This document shows positions 1 to 7,692 of a stretch of 64,000 nt of DNA, piece after piece; positions within the stretch are counted from its first letter, which is position 1; each line of letters starts with the position of its first letter. Source of the stretch: Fontibacterium subtropicum (lineage in GTDB: Bacteria > Pseudomonadota > Alphaproteobacteria > Pelagibacterales > Pelagibacteraceae); contig CBDDXD010000001.1 in assembly GCA_965235415.1 (NCBI GenBank), forward strand, positions 248,001 through 312,000, read 5' to 3'. A model generated the notes under the pieces. It saw only the letters and a list, made by a program, of their open reading frames with translations. It made no database searches and was not told where the DNA came from. Position numbers and translations under genes: made by a program.

Positions 1-519
1 TACTTTAAAATTATTAAATGCTTGCTGACCCCATTTTAAAAATGAATATCTTTCGCCATTTCTTGAAAATTCTTTTTCAACGTTTAGATCAAATGAGTCT
101 TTGTTTGCATAATTATCAACCATCACTGAATGATCAATAACTAAATCTACTTGTGATAATGGATTAATTTTTTTTGGATCTTTATTTTTTGCTTTCACCG
201 CATCTCGCATTGCAGCTAAATCTGCAACTGCTGGAATTCCTGTGTAATCCTGCATTAAAACTCGAGCTGGTCGATACGCAATTTCAGTATCTGATGTTTT
301 GGTCTTTAACCAACTTTGAATAGCGTTAATTTGGGTTTTATCAACAGTGCTATTATCTTCATAACGAAGTAAATTTTCCAATAACACTTTAAGAGATTTT
401 GGAAGTTTGCTTATATCTTTAAGACCATTCTTCTCAGCTTCTGTTAAGCTATAAATAATGTAATCTTTTCCATTAACTTTAATTGTTTTTTTAGATTTAA
501 AAGAATTAATTTTACTCAT
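1..519 (-). CDS. acnA: Aconitate hydratase (aconitase), N-terminal part, runs off the window
   Basis: The 173 codons inside the window match the start of the long AcnA/IRP1-type aconitase, which interconverts citrate and isocitrate in the TCA cycle in the cytoplasm. Visible family landmarks are LPKSLKVLLENLLRYED near residues 40-57, RPARVLMQDYTGIPAVADLAAMR around residue 85-107 and the stretch PLSQVDLVIDHSVMVD shortly after. The Fe-S cysteines lie further on and are outside the window. The ATG at 517-519 opens the family-typical N-terminus. It lies 15 bases after the DUF1850 gene on the same strand, so it may be read through from the TRAP transporter genes. Only the missing C-terminal part is uncertain. 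Confidence 0.95.
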   Translation of the reverse strand, partial: MSKINSFKSKKTIKVNGKDYIIYSLTEAEKNGLKDISKLPKSLKVLLENLLRYEDNSTVDKTQINAIQSWLKTKTSDTEIAYRPARVLMQDYTGIPAVADLAAMRDAVKAKNKDPKKINPLSQVDLVIDHSVMVDNYANKDSFDLNVEKEFSRNGERYSFLKWGQQAFNNFKV

Positions 520-534
520 AAAGAAAACTGAGAT

Positions 535-900
535 TTATTTACTATCGCAAGCATATAACTTCAACGGTTTATTTTCGTTTTTTGGAAGTTCTTCACACTT
601 TCCATTAAAGCAAATGTTCCAATTCTTAATGTTTGTCTCAGAGGTCGCTAAGATCAATTCATCTTTAGCGCTAACTTTTGGTTTATAAACCCACCAACCT
701 TTAATTAATTTTGAATTTGCTGGAGGTTCCATACCAGCGCCTGATCCTCTAACCCTTGCTTCAACAATTTTAAGTTTAGAATTGATAATTTTCCAATCTT
801 CCTGCCATTCAACTTTCTCAACGGAATGAGTCCATACTAAGGTAAAAAATGAAATTGCAAAGGTTGTAACTTTAGTTCCTGTTAGAACACACAGGCTCAT
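535..900 (-). CDS. DUF1850 protein, small partner of a TRAP transporter
   Basis: A 121-residue protein with a hydrophobic N-terminus and the DUF1850 core: FTLVWTHSVEKVEWQEDW at about 19-36, VRGSGAGMEPP at about 50-60, a tryptophan-rich GWWVYKP, and a C-terminal CFNGKCEEL pair of cysteines. DUF1850 proteins are known mainly from loci of TAXI-type TRAP transporters, and their molecular role is not established. Its ATG overlaps the permease stop by four bases, which implies translational coupling. I infer a membrane-anchored accessory subunit facing the periplasm; its function is not shown by the sequence. Confidence 0.85.
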   Translation of the reverse strand: MSLCVLTGTKVTTFAISFFTLVWTHSVEKVEWQEDWKIINSKLKIVEARVRGSGAGMEPPANSKLIKGWWVYKPKVSAKDELILATSETNIKNWNICFNGKCEELPKNENKPLKLYACDSK

Positions 901-2999
901 GTTGAGATTGAGTTATTATTTCTAAATTTAAACCATCTATAAATAATAAATAAGAACATGAGTGCAAAACCTAATTCATCCGTTAATGGAATAGCTACAA
1001 TCAATAATATTGCAACCATCATACAAATAATTCTCTCAAAAATATTTAATCGTGCATTCATATATCCAACTGCAGCGATACCTAAAAATAAAATAGCAAT
1101 GACTGCTTTTATACAAATGTAAGCAACAGAAATAACAATTGTTGAAATGTCTTTATTTGCAAGCCCCTGCAACATTAGTTCTGGACTATAAACCGCCATA
1201 AATGGCACAACAAAACCTGCTACGGCTAGTTTTACTGCCTCTAAAGAAATTTTAAATCCACTTTCTTTTGCAAATGGCGCTGCTGCAAAACAAGCGAGAG
1301 CAACAGGTGGGGTCAGGTCTGCCATAATACCAAAATAAAAAACAAACATGTGACTTATAATTAGAGGTACTCCCAATTTTAAAAGAGCAGGGCCTGCTAT
1401 TGCAGATGTAATAATATAATTTGGAATTGTTGGAATTCCCATTCCAAGTATAAGACAAATAACCATAGTTAGTAATAAAGATAAAAATAAACTGTTTTCT
1501 CCTACTTTAATTACAAACTGACCAAATGTATTTGCTGCACCTGTTAAGGTTAGTGTGCCAATTACAATCCCAACAACTGCGCAAGCAACTCCCACTGGCA
1601 ATGAAGCTTTACCACCCTCAGCAAGAGCATCTCTACATGAAAGCAAAGTCTCTCTCCCACCCTTAAATATAAAATTAATAGCTACTAACGTTGATATTGA
1701 AATTACAATAACTTTTATTCCCATCTCAAAAAATGAAGCAGAAACTAAACCAAGTAAAACCCAAAATATGACTCTTTTATATTTTGACAAAGTTCCTGCA
1801 ATTGGTGCTCCTAAAATTAAAAATATAATAAATGCAAGACCAATAGTTCCTGCATATAAAGGAGTGTAGCCAGAAAAAAGTAGGTAAACTAATACAGCAA
1901 GTGGCAAAACTAAATACCAACCTTCTTTTAAAGCATTTATAACTGAGGGAAGTTCATTTTTTGACATTCCAAGTAGATTTCTTTTTCCAGCCTCTAAGTA
2001 AACCATCCACCAACATGAAACATAATAAAGTATTGCTGGTATTATTGCGGCTTTAACAATCTCAAAATATTTAACCCCTAATGTTTCCGCCATAATAAAA
2101 GCAACTGCACCCATAACTGGAGGCATGATCTGTCCTCCCATAGAAGAAGTCGCTTCAACACCACCCGCAAAAGCTGGTGAGTAACCATATTTTTTCATTA
2201 AAGGAATTGTAAACTGCCCTGAAGTTACAACGTTAGCAATTCCCGATCCTGAAATAGTTCCCATTAATGCAGATGAAGCGACACAAACTTGTGCTGGACC
2301 TCCTCTGGTATGCCCAAAAAGACCTAATGCTACATCATTAAAAAGTTTTATCATTCCGGCTCGTTCTAGGAATGAACCAAATAAAATAAATAAAAAAACA
2401 AATGTACATGAAACATATATAGGAATTCCATATATTCCCTCTGTTCCGTAGCTCATGTGCTCAATGATTTGCTTAAAATCGTAGCCACGATGTTGGAATA
2501 TACCTGGAAGATATTTTCCAAAAAAACAATAAAGCAAGAATATAGATGCAATTAAAGTAAGCGCATAACCCATTACTATCCAAGCTGCAGCTAAAACTAA
2601 TATAAGAGCGATAACTCCAAAAAAAATATCGGTCGGTAATAGATCACCATAACGAGTGATAAGTGGCGTGTATTCAATAGTTTGATAAATTGCAATTACA
2701 AAACTTAAAATTCCAGCAATCCAAGATAATATTTTAAATAAACTATTCTGTTTTTTTAACGCGCAAACTAAAGGAAATCCTAATAGTCCTAAAAAACCTA
2801 CATGTACCGCTCTTAAAATCTGACTAGGTAAATCTAATAGATGTGCAGCGGTAATAACTTGAAATACAGAAAATGAAATAGCAATATAAAATAAGACTTT
2901 TCCCTCTAAAGAAGTTGGGAAACTTTCTGTAGAAGGATCATAAAATCCAGCCGATTGTTTTTCGGCTGGATTATCTGAAATATTTTGATTTATATTCAC
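897..2999 (-). CDS. TRAP transporter fused permease (4TM + 12TM type)
   Basis: A 700-residue polytopic inner-membrane protein of the fused TRAP permease family, in which the small DctQ-like part and the large DctM-like part are one chain. DctM landmarks include GGPAQVCVASSALMGTISGSG and GVEATSSMGGQIMPPVMGA near residues 230-300 and a second repeat with GMGIPTIPNYII. Such permeases work with a TAXI-type periplasmic binding protein and use an ion gradient to import organic acids or related solutes. The binding-protein gene lies 51 bases upstream and the DUF1850 gene overlaps the end. The substrate cannot be read from sequence; known TAXI systems include carriers for glutamate and other carboxylates. 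Confidence 0.93.
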   Translation of the reverse strand: MNINQNISDNPAEKQSAGFYDPSTESFPTSLEGKVLFYIAISFSVFQVITAAHLLDLPSQILRAVHVGFLGLLGFPLVCALKKQNSLFKILSWIAGILSFVIAIYQTIEYTPLITRYGDLLPTDIFFGVIALILVLAAAWIVMGYALTLIASIFLLYCFFGKYLPGIFQHRGYDFKQIIEHMSYGTEGIYGIPIYVSCTFVFLFILFGSFLERAGMIKLFNDVALGLFGHTRGGPAQVCVASSALMGTISGSGIANVVTSGQFTIPLMKKYGYSPAFAGGVEATSSMGGQIMPPVMGAVAFIMAETLGVKYFEIVKAAIIPAILYYVSCWWMVYLEAGKRNLLGMSKNELPSVINALKEGWYLVLPLAVLVYLLFSGYTPLYAGTIGLAFIIFLILGAPIAGTLSKYKRVIFWVLLGLVSASFFEMGIKVIVISISTLVAINFIFKGGRETLLSCRDALAEGGKASLPVGVACAVVGIVIGTLTLTGAANTFGQFVIKVGENSLFLSLLLTMVICLILGMGIPTIPNYIITSAIAGPALLKLGVPLIISHMFVFYFGIMADLTPPVALACFAAAPFAKESGFKISLEAVKLAVAGFVVPFMAVYSPELMLQGLANKDISTIVISVAYICIKAVIAILFLGIAAVGYMNARLNIFERIICMMVAILLIVAIPLTDELGFALMFLFIIYRWFKFRNNNSIST

Positions 3000-3050
3000 T
3001 TTCCCAATCTAAACTAACTAAATAAATAATTAGTTTTCATTTTTTAAATA

Positions 3051-3992
3051 TTACTTAATTAAACCTTTTTCTTTGTAATATTTAATTGCTCCAGGGTGAA
3101 GTGGTAATGGAGGATTTTTAGCAGCATCTTTCACATTTATAGCTTGAGCCGCTGAATGTGCTGCCACTAACGCAGGAAGATTTTCATAAAACAACTTTGT
3201 CATTTGATAAGCAGTTGCATCTGAAACATCTTTACGTGTAACTAAATAATTAACTACAGCTGCAGTATTAACATCCTCTGTTTGTCCTTTATAAGTATTA
3301 GCTGGAATTTTTCCAGAAACGAAAGGAGCTCCCATTTTTTTAATAACAGCATCAGGAACAGAGACAACTGTTATGTCTAATGAGTTAGCAAGATCTTTTA
3401 ATGAAGCAACACCAAGACCTGCAGATTGCAATGTAGCATCTAATTGTCTATTTTTAATTAGTTCGACTGACTCTTGATAAGGAAGATATTCAATCTTTCC
3501 TAAATCTTTATAAGTCATCCCAGCAGCTGCAAAAAGAGCTCTAGAATTTAACTCAGTTCCAGATTTTGCTGCACCAACTGAAAGTCCTTTGCCTTTAAGA
3601 TCTGCTAAGGTTTTTATTTTAGAGTCTTTAGAAGCTACAATTTGAATATAATTTGGATAAATTGCTCCAATAATTCTTAACTTATCAAGTTTACCTTTGA
3701 AACCTGCATCTTCTTTTCCTTCCCAAGCATCTTTTGCTGAATCGCCAAGAACAAATGCTATTTCACCTTTTCCTTCTTGAAGAAGAACTAAATTTTCTAC
3801 AGAAGCTTTAGTTACCTGAACCTGAACTTTAGAGTCTTTAATATTTTCCCCATAAATCTTTGTAAGCGCTGATCCAAGCGGATAATAAACACCTGATGTT
3901 CCACCAGTTAAAATGTTTATAAACTCAGCTGAATTAGAAGTGCTAACTGTAAACAGTAAAGCAGTTAAAATTGATATTATTTTTTTAAACAT
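3051..3992 (-). CDS. TAXI-family TRAP solute-binding protein
   Basis: A 313-residue secreted binding protein with a clear signal peptide (hydrophobic residues 4-20, probable cleavage near SNSA-EF). It starts the mature part with the family motif FINILTGGTSGVYYPLG, followed by DLKGKGLSVGAAKSGTE and a C-terminal LHPGAIKYYKEKG, all typical of the TAXI family. It should capture the solute in the periplasm and deliver it to the fused permease encoded just downstream. It is the first gene of the transporter operon; the 181 bases to the divergent msrB must contain its promoter, although I see no clear -35/-10 pair. Confidence 0.93.
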   Translation of the reverse strand: MFKKIISILTALLFTVSTSNSAEFINILTGGTSGVYYPLGSALTKIYGENIKDSKVQVQVTKASVENLVLLQEGKGEIAFVLGDSAKDAWEGKEDAGFKGKLDKLRIIGAIYPNYIQIVASKDSKIKTLADLKGKGLSVGAAKSGTELNSRALFAAAGMTYKDLGKIEYLPYQESVELIKNRQLDATLQSAGLGVASLKDLANSLDITVVSVPDAVIKKMGAPFVSGKIPANTYKGQTEDVNTAAVVNYLVTRKDVSDATAYQMTKLFYENLPALVAAHSAAQAINVKDAAKNPPLPLHPGAIKYYKEKGLIK

Positions 3993-4173
3993 ACTAATCC
4001 TTTTTAAATTGTTTATTTTTTTAAATTATAGATTAAAAAAAAGCGTAAACTAGATGAAATATACTATTCTACTTTAGATTGTATTTATCTAATGAATAAA
4101 GAATTTTTTAAAAAACCATTTACAATATTAGTAGTAATTAGTTTTTAAAATTACAGAAAAATTAGCTAAAAAA

Positions 4174-4563
4174 ATGACCAAAAGCAAAGAAGAGTGGAAA
4201 AAAATTCTTTCAGAGAAAGAATACGATGTGCTTAGAAATGAAGGAACGGAAAGAGCCTACACTAGCGCATTAAATGATGAAAAAAGAGAAGGCAATTATT
4301 ACTGCATAGGTTGCAATAATAAGCTTTTTAGTTCGAAAATGAAATTTGATAGTGGCACAGGATGGCCTTCTTTCTTTGAAAGTTATCCAGGCGCATTTGA
4401 AACAAGCACTGATTATAAATTAATTTATCCAAGAACAGAGTATCATTGCTCAAAATGTAATGGTCATCATGGACATTTATTCGATGATGGCCCAAAACCT
4501 ACTGGAAAAAGATATTGTAATAATGGAATTGTTTTAAAATTTATTCCAGAAAAAAATAATTAA
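4174..4563 (+). CDS. msrB: Peptide-methionine (R)-S-oxide reductase
   Basis: MsrB reduces the R epimer of methionine sulfoxide in oxidised proteins. The 129-residue length is usual. Zinc-binding pairs are C44/C47 (CIGC) and C92/C95 (CSKC); the substrate loop GTGWPSF is at 61-67; the catalytic cysteine is C115 in RYCNN, where most homologues have RYCIN. No resolving cysteine is obvious apart from the zinc ligands. The ATG at 4174 is chosen because it directly precedes the family-typical SKEEWKKILSEKEYDVLR. It is one base from the next gene, so the two form a small operon. Confidence 0.97.
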   Translation: MTKSKEEWKKILSEKEYDVLRNEGTERAYTSALNDEKREGNYYCIGCNNKLFSSKMKFDSGTGWPSFFESYPGAFETSTDYKLIYPRTEYHCSKCNGHHGHLFDDGPKPTGKRYCNNGIVLKFIPEKNN

Positions 4564-4564
4564 T

Positions 4565-4960
4565 ATGAATAATTCTAATTTTGCATCTGAAGTTAGTAAA
4601 AAAGGATTTATTAATCATATTGGGGGAATAGATTTTAAAAAAATTTCTGAGGATACTTTTGAATTTAGCGCAATAGTAAAAAATTATAATCTAAACTCAA
4701 AGGGTATAAGTCATGGAGGATATATTGCTGCAATATTGGATAATGGAATGGGCACTGCTGCTTATCATGTGATCGATGGAAAAAGATGTGTGACTATTGC
4801 ACTAGATATAAAATTTATATCAGCTTCAAAAGAGGGTGACAATTTAATAGGTAAAGTAAAAATATCAAAAAAAACTAATTCATTAGTTTTTGTAATTGCT
4901 GAATTATTTGAAAAAAAAAATTTAATTGCAACAGCTTCTGGAACTTGGAAAATTATATAA
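4565..4960 (+). CDS. PaaI-type hotdog thioesterase
   Basis: A 131-residue single hotdog-fold protein. The segment GISHGGYIAAILDNGMGTAAY at about 47-67 is the catalytic helix of the PaaI/YbgC-like acyl-CoA thioesterases, with the HGG turn and an acidic residue (D59) in the helix; ALDIKFISASKEGDNLIGKVKI is the following strand pair. It probably hydrolyses an aromatic or acyl-CoA thioester, but the substrate is unknown. It follows msrB with one base between them and is followed by about 20 AT-rich bases before the convergent azlD gene. Confidence 0.85.
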   Translation: MNNSNFASEVSKKGFINHIGGIDFKKISEDTFEFSAIVKNYNLNSKGISHGGYIAAILDNGMGTAAYHVIDGKRCVTIALDIKFISASKEGDNLIGKVKISKKTNSLVFVIAELFEKKNLIATASGTWKII

Positions 4961-4982
4961 TATTATTTTAATTTTTTTTAAT

Positions 4983-5315
4983 CTAATGAATGTAAAAATT
5001 TAAAATACCAAATAAAATAACTCCAAAAAATGACGATAATAAAACATTTTTTTTTGAAATAAAAAGAACAACAATTGTAATTCCCGCTACAAAGATTCTA
5101 ATAAATGTAGATGTTTGTTCTAATGCGCCAACTGGATGAATAAAGATTCGCGCAATTAATGCGGCTAAAATTCCATATGAAATACAAGATACTAATTTAA
5201 ATAATTTTCCCTCTTCATTCACAAAGTCTGAGGAAAAAACTCCCAAAAACCTAGGCAAATATGTAGCAACTGCCGTTAAAAGAATTGCAAAATAAATATA
5301 AGTTTCAGACATCAT
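4983..5315 (-). CDS. azlD: AzlD-family branched-chain amino-acid transport protein
   Basis: A 110-residue membrane protein with about four hydrophobic segments and the AzlD start motif TAVATYLPRFLGV, followed by SCISYGILAALIARIF. AzlD is the small subunit of the AzlCD exporter of branched-chain amino acids and analogues. It directly abuts the azlC gene (no bases between), supporting a two-subunit transporter. The substrate is inferred from the family only. Confidence 0.88.
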   Translation of the reverse strand: MMSETYIYFAILLTAVATYLPRFLGVFSSDFVNEEGKLFKLVSCISYGILAALIARIFIHPVGALEQTSTFIRIFVAGITIVVLFISKKNVLLSSFFGVILFGILNFYIH

Positions 5316-6011
5316 TTACCTAATAAAAAAATAGTATGAAATTATTCCAGAGATAATCCCTGCAAGTAATACGGACCAGTCTGGAGTAAATAGAAAAAGA
5401 ATAGGTGCTAAAATAATTGATAAAAAAACAGTTGCTATAATATGTATTTTATTAAGAACTGAGACAATCATACACATAAAATAAATTGGATTTAAAAAAA
5501 TGACTGCAACAAAAATTTTTTTATTAATAATTCCTGCAGTATAAAATCCAATTACAGTTGCTATAGTAGATAATATCCAAAGAGTTGATCCTAAACCTAA
5601 AAAAAAACTAAAACGATTTTCTTTAGTTATCTTTTCATAGTTAGTAAGCATATAAACCCAACTGGTAACAGCAATAAAATGTGCTAAAAAATAATAATGC
5701 CACCTTGGTCTGTTTTTTTGTCTAATAACTGGAACAAGATTTACTGTCATAGGATATAATCTTGCGTTAGTTAAAAAAACAGCAATTAGAATATTTAATA
5801 AAGTCCCATTGACTATTAAAGTCTCAGCCATCACAACTTGTCCAGGTAAAGCAAAACCAATTAATGTTGATAAAAAACTTTGAGCAGCATTTAATCCTGA
5901 ATTTTTAAAAAGAGCACCTAAAGCAAAAAAACTAGCTGCAAGACTAATTCCTGGAATTCCTAGCGCAGTAAAACAACCGTCTTTAAAATTATTATCAAAA
6001 GTTTTATTCAT
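5316..6011 (-). CDS. azlC: AzlC-family amino-acid exporter, large subunit
   Basis: A 231-residue polytopic membrane protein with the AzlC layout: a GIPGISLAASFFALGALFKNSGL N-terminal helix pair, a LIGFALPGQVVMAETL segment, and the conserved LTNARLYPMTVNLVP (family usually TNLRHLLMA..L). It is the large subunit of the putative exporter with AzlD. The ATG overlaps the end of the LysE gene by four bases, so three exporter-type genes form one operon. Confidence 0.88.
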   Translation of the reverse strand: MNKTFDNNFKDGCFTALGIPGISLAASFFALGALFKNSGLNAAQSFLSTLIGFALPGQVVMAETLIVNGTLLNILIAVFLTNARLYPMTVNLVPVIRQKNRPRWHYYFLAHFIAVTSWVYMLTNYEKITKENRFSFFLGLGSTLWILSTIATVIGFYTAGIINKKIFVAVIFLNPIYFMCMIVSVLNKIHIIATVFLSIILAPILFLFTPDWSVLLAGIISGIISYYFFIR

Positions 6012-6625
6012 AAATTAATTTTAGTGCTTAAAATTCTATAAGCCAGAAATAGCAAAGCAAATCCTGATAATCTACTTATTAAATTTGGATAGTTTTTAAG
6101 AAAGATTGCTATTCTGCTTGATACGCCTGCATAAATTGTTAAGAAAAAAAAATCTAAAATGACATGAGTTGTCATTAAAATAATAAAATGAACTAAGAAA
6201 TTATTATTAGGATCTAAAAAAGTTGGAAACATAACTACAAAAAAAACTATTGCACCGGGACTAAATAAAGCTGAAACAAAACCATCTTTAAATAAATCTA
6301 ATGCTGATCTAGTCCCAAAAGTTTTATCGATTGTAACGCCTGTCTTTCTTTTTAAAAATCTTAAAGCCAGATAAATTAAGTACAATGCTCCAATCCATTT
6401 AAAAGCATCTAAAATCTGCGGATGAGGCTTCATTAAAGTATAAATTCCAAACGTCGCACATATCATCTGAATTGCATTAGCAGAAACATCTCCTATCCCC
6501 GTCCACAAACTTTTTGGAAATCCATAATTCATTGAATTGGTAATAATCAAAATTCTTTGCGGTCCAGGTGTAATAAAAAGTATTGTTATTAATTGAACAA
6601 AAAGTAAAAAATTGTTTGGAATCAT
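6008..6625 (-). CDS. LysE/RhtB-family amino-acid exporter
   Basis: A 205-residue inner-membrane protein of the LysE family. The N-terminal ITILFITPGPQRILIITNSMNYG carries the TPGP signature, and WIGALYLIYLALRFLK is the third helix of the repeat. The family exports basic or neutral amino acids. It heads the LysE-AzlC-AzlD operon, divergent from the methionine operon, with 179 bases between that hold the riboswitch of the opposite strand. Substrate unknown. Confidence 0.9.
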   Translation of the reverse strand: MIPNNFLLFVQLITILFITPGPQRILIITNSMNYGFPKSLWTGIGDVSANAIQMICATFGIYTLMKPHPQILDAFKWIGALYLIYLALRFLKRKTGVTIDKTFGTRSALDLFKDGFVSALFSPGAIVFFVVMFPTFLDPNNNFLVHFIILMTTHVILDFFFLTIYAGVSSRIAIFLKNYPNLISRLSGFALLFLAYRILSTKINL

Positions 6626-6677
6626 TAATAAATCTAGATCTATATTGACTAATTATCTTAATAAAGTTATTTAACTT

Positions 6678-6735
6678 GTGCGCCGAGTTATTTCAAATTG
6701 CGGGCGCTTTATAAATCCAGCTAAAGCGAAGCACT
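6678..6735 (+). ncRNA. SAM-II (or SAM-V-like) riboswitch aptamer
   Basis: Upstream of metF there is a 5 bp stem GCGCC (6680-6684) with GGCGC (6703-6707), an 18-base AU-rich loop that starts GAGTTA, and after the stem the run TATAAATCCAGCTAAAG (6710-6726). This layout, a short P1, a long loop that folds back as an H-type pseudoknot, then TAAAT followed a few bases later by GCTAAAG, is the consensus of the SAM-II class, known from alphaproteobacterial methionine genes; SAM-V, known from SAR11, shares the core. The neighbouring metF-metE-metZ genes fit SAM control. Exact ends and pseudoknot pairing are not resolved by eye. Confidence 0.78.
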
Positions 6736-6739
6736 TAAT

Positions 6740-6768
6740 AACCGCCGCTTTATCTGGTGGTTTTTTTT
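6740..6768 (+). terminator. Intrinsic terminator with competing antiterminator, leader of met operon
   Basis: AACCGCC (6740-6746) pairs with GGTGGTT (6756-6762, one G-T pair) around a 9-base loop and runs into eight Ts (6761-6768), a classic intrinsic terminator 37 bases before the metF start. The aptamer's TAAAGCG (6722-6728) is perfectly complementary to CGCTTTA (6746-6752), which covers the terminator loop and the last base of its 5' arm. Holding the aptamer 3' core with SAM would therefore free the terminator, giving SAM-off control of transcription. The pairing is seen; the regulatory direction is inferred. Confidence 0.75.
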
Positions 6769-6804
6769 GAAAAATTCCAAAAAAACCTTTGTTTAAAATA
6801 AATT

Positions 6805-7692
6805 ATGAACAAAGATTTAAATATTAGTTTTGAATTCTTCCCCGCTAAAGATGAGCTTGGCCATGAGAATCTATGGTTGAGTCTTAAAAAACTTGAGCAA
6901 TTCTCGCCTAAATTTGTTTCCGTTACTTTTGGAGCTGGAGGAGGCGAAAGAGATAAAAGCGATTTTTTAGTTAAAAAAATAAATAATAAATCAAATACTC
7001 CAGTTGCGGGTCATCTTACTTGTGTTGATATGAGTAAAGATGAAATTAATTCAATTGCACTTGATTGGTTAAATAATGGAATAAATAGAATTGTAGCTTT
7101 GAGAGGCGATGTAAGAAAGATTAATTCAAAATATGTTCCTCATAAAAAAGGTTATATCAATGCAGCCGATATGGTTAATGGATTAAAAAAACTTGGTAAT
7201 TTTGAAATTTTAGTTGCAGGATATCCTGAAAAGCATCCAGATTCAGAAAATGAGATTAAAGATCTTGAAAATTTAAAAAATAAAGTTGATCAAGGAGCTG
7301 ACAAAATAATTACACAATTCTTTTTTAATGACGAAAAATTTTTAAGATTCAGAGATAAAGCAATTGCTGTTGGAATTAAAGTACCAATAATTCCTGGTAT
7401 TCTTCCTATAGATAATTTTGAAAAAATAAAAAACTTTAGCAAAAAATGTGGAACAACTATTCCAAATTGGGTCGAACAAGAATTTAACGGATTAGAGAAA
7501 GATAATGAAATACAAAAAATCGTTGGAGCAAGTATTGCATGTGATTTAGTTAAAAAATTACAAGCGGAGGGAGTTAATGAATTTCATTTTTATACATTAA
7601 ATAAATATGAACTTAGCTATGCTGTATGCAAACGACTTATTGCAGACAAAATAAAAATTAAAAAAAATCAACCAAAGGAGTTACACGTATGA
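6805..7692 (+). CDS. metF: Methylenetetrahydrofolate reductase
   Basis: A 295-residue TIM-barrel flavoenzyme that reduces 5,10-methylene- to 5-methyl-tetrahydrofolate, the methyl donor for methionine synthesis. Landmarks are SFEFFPAKDE at 8-17 (E10 in the family-typical FEFFP), SVTFGAGG near 39-46, HLTCVD around 71-76 with the folate-binding histidine, ALRGDV, and TQFFFN followed by PIIPGILPI. Usual length. It is the first gene of the operon after the SAM-responsive leader, and its end overlaps metE by four bases. Confidence 0.97.
   Translation: MNKDLNISFEFFPAKDELGHENLWLSLKKLEQFSPKFVSVTFGAGGGERDKSDFLVKKINNKSNTPVAGHLTCVDMSKDEINSIALDWLNNGINRIVALRGDVRKINSKYVPHKKGYINAADMVNGLKKLGNFEILVAGYPEKHPDSENEIKDLENLKNKVDQGADKIITQFFFNDEKFLRFRDKAIAVGIKVPIIPGILPIDNFEKIKNFSKKCGTTIPNWVEQEFNGLEKDNEIQKIVGASIACDLVKKLQAEGVNEFHFYTLNKYELSYAVCKRLIADKIKIKKNQPKELHV

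Noticed and set aside
1555..1869. Plus-strand open frame inside the TRAP permease gene
   Set aside because: Antisense to a conserved permease; composition mirrors the hydrophobic codons of the real gene.
4961..4982. T-rich stretch between the thioesterase gene and azlD as a terminator
   Set aside because: There is no GC-containing stem before the T-run; AT-rich spacer only.
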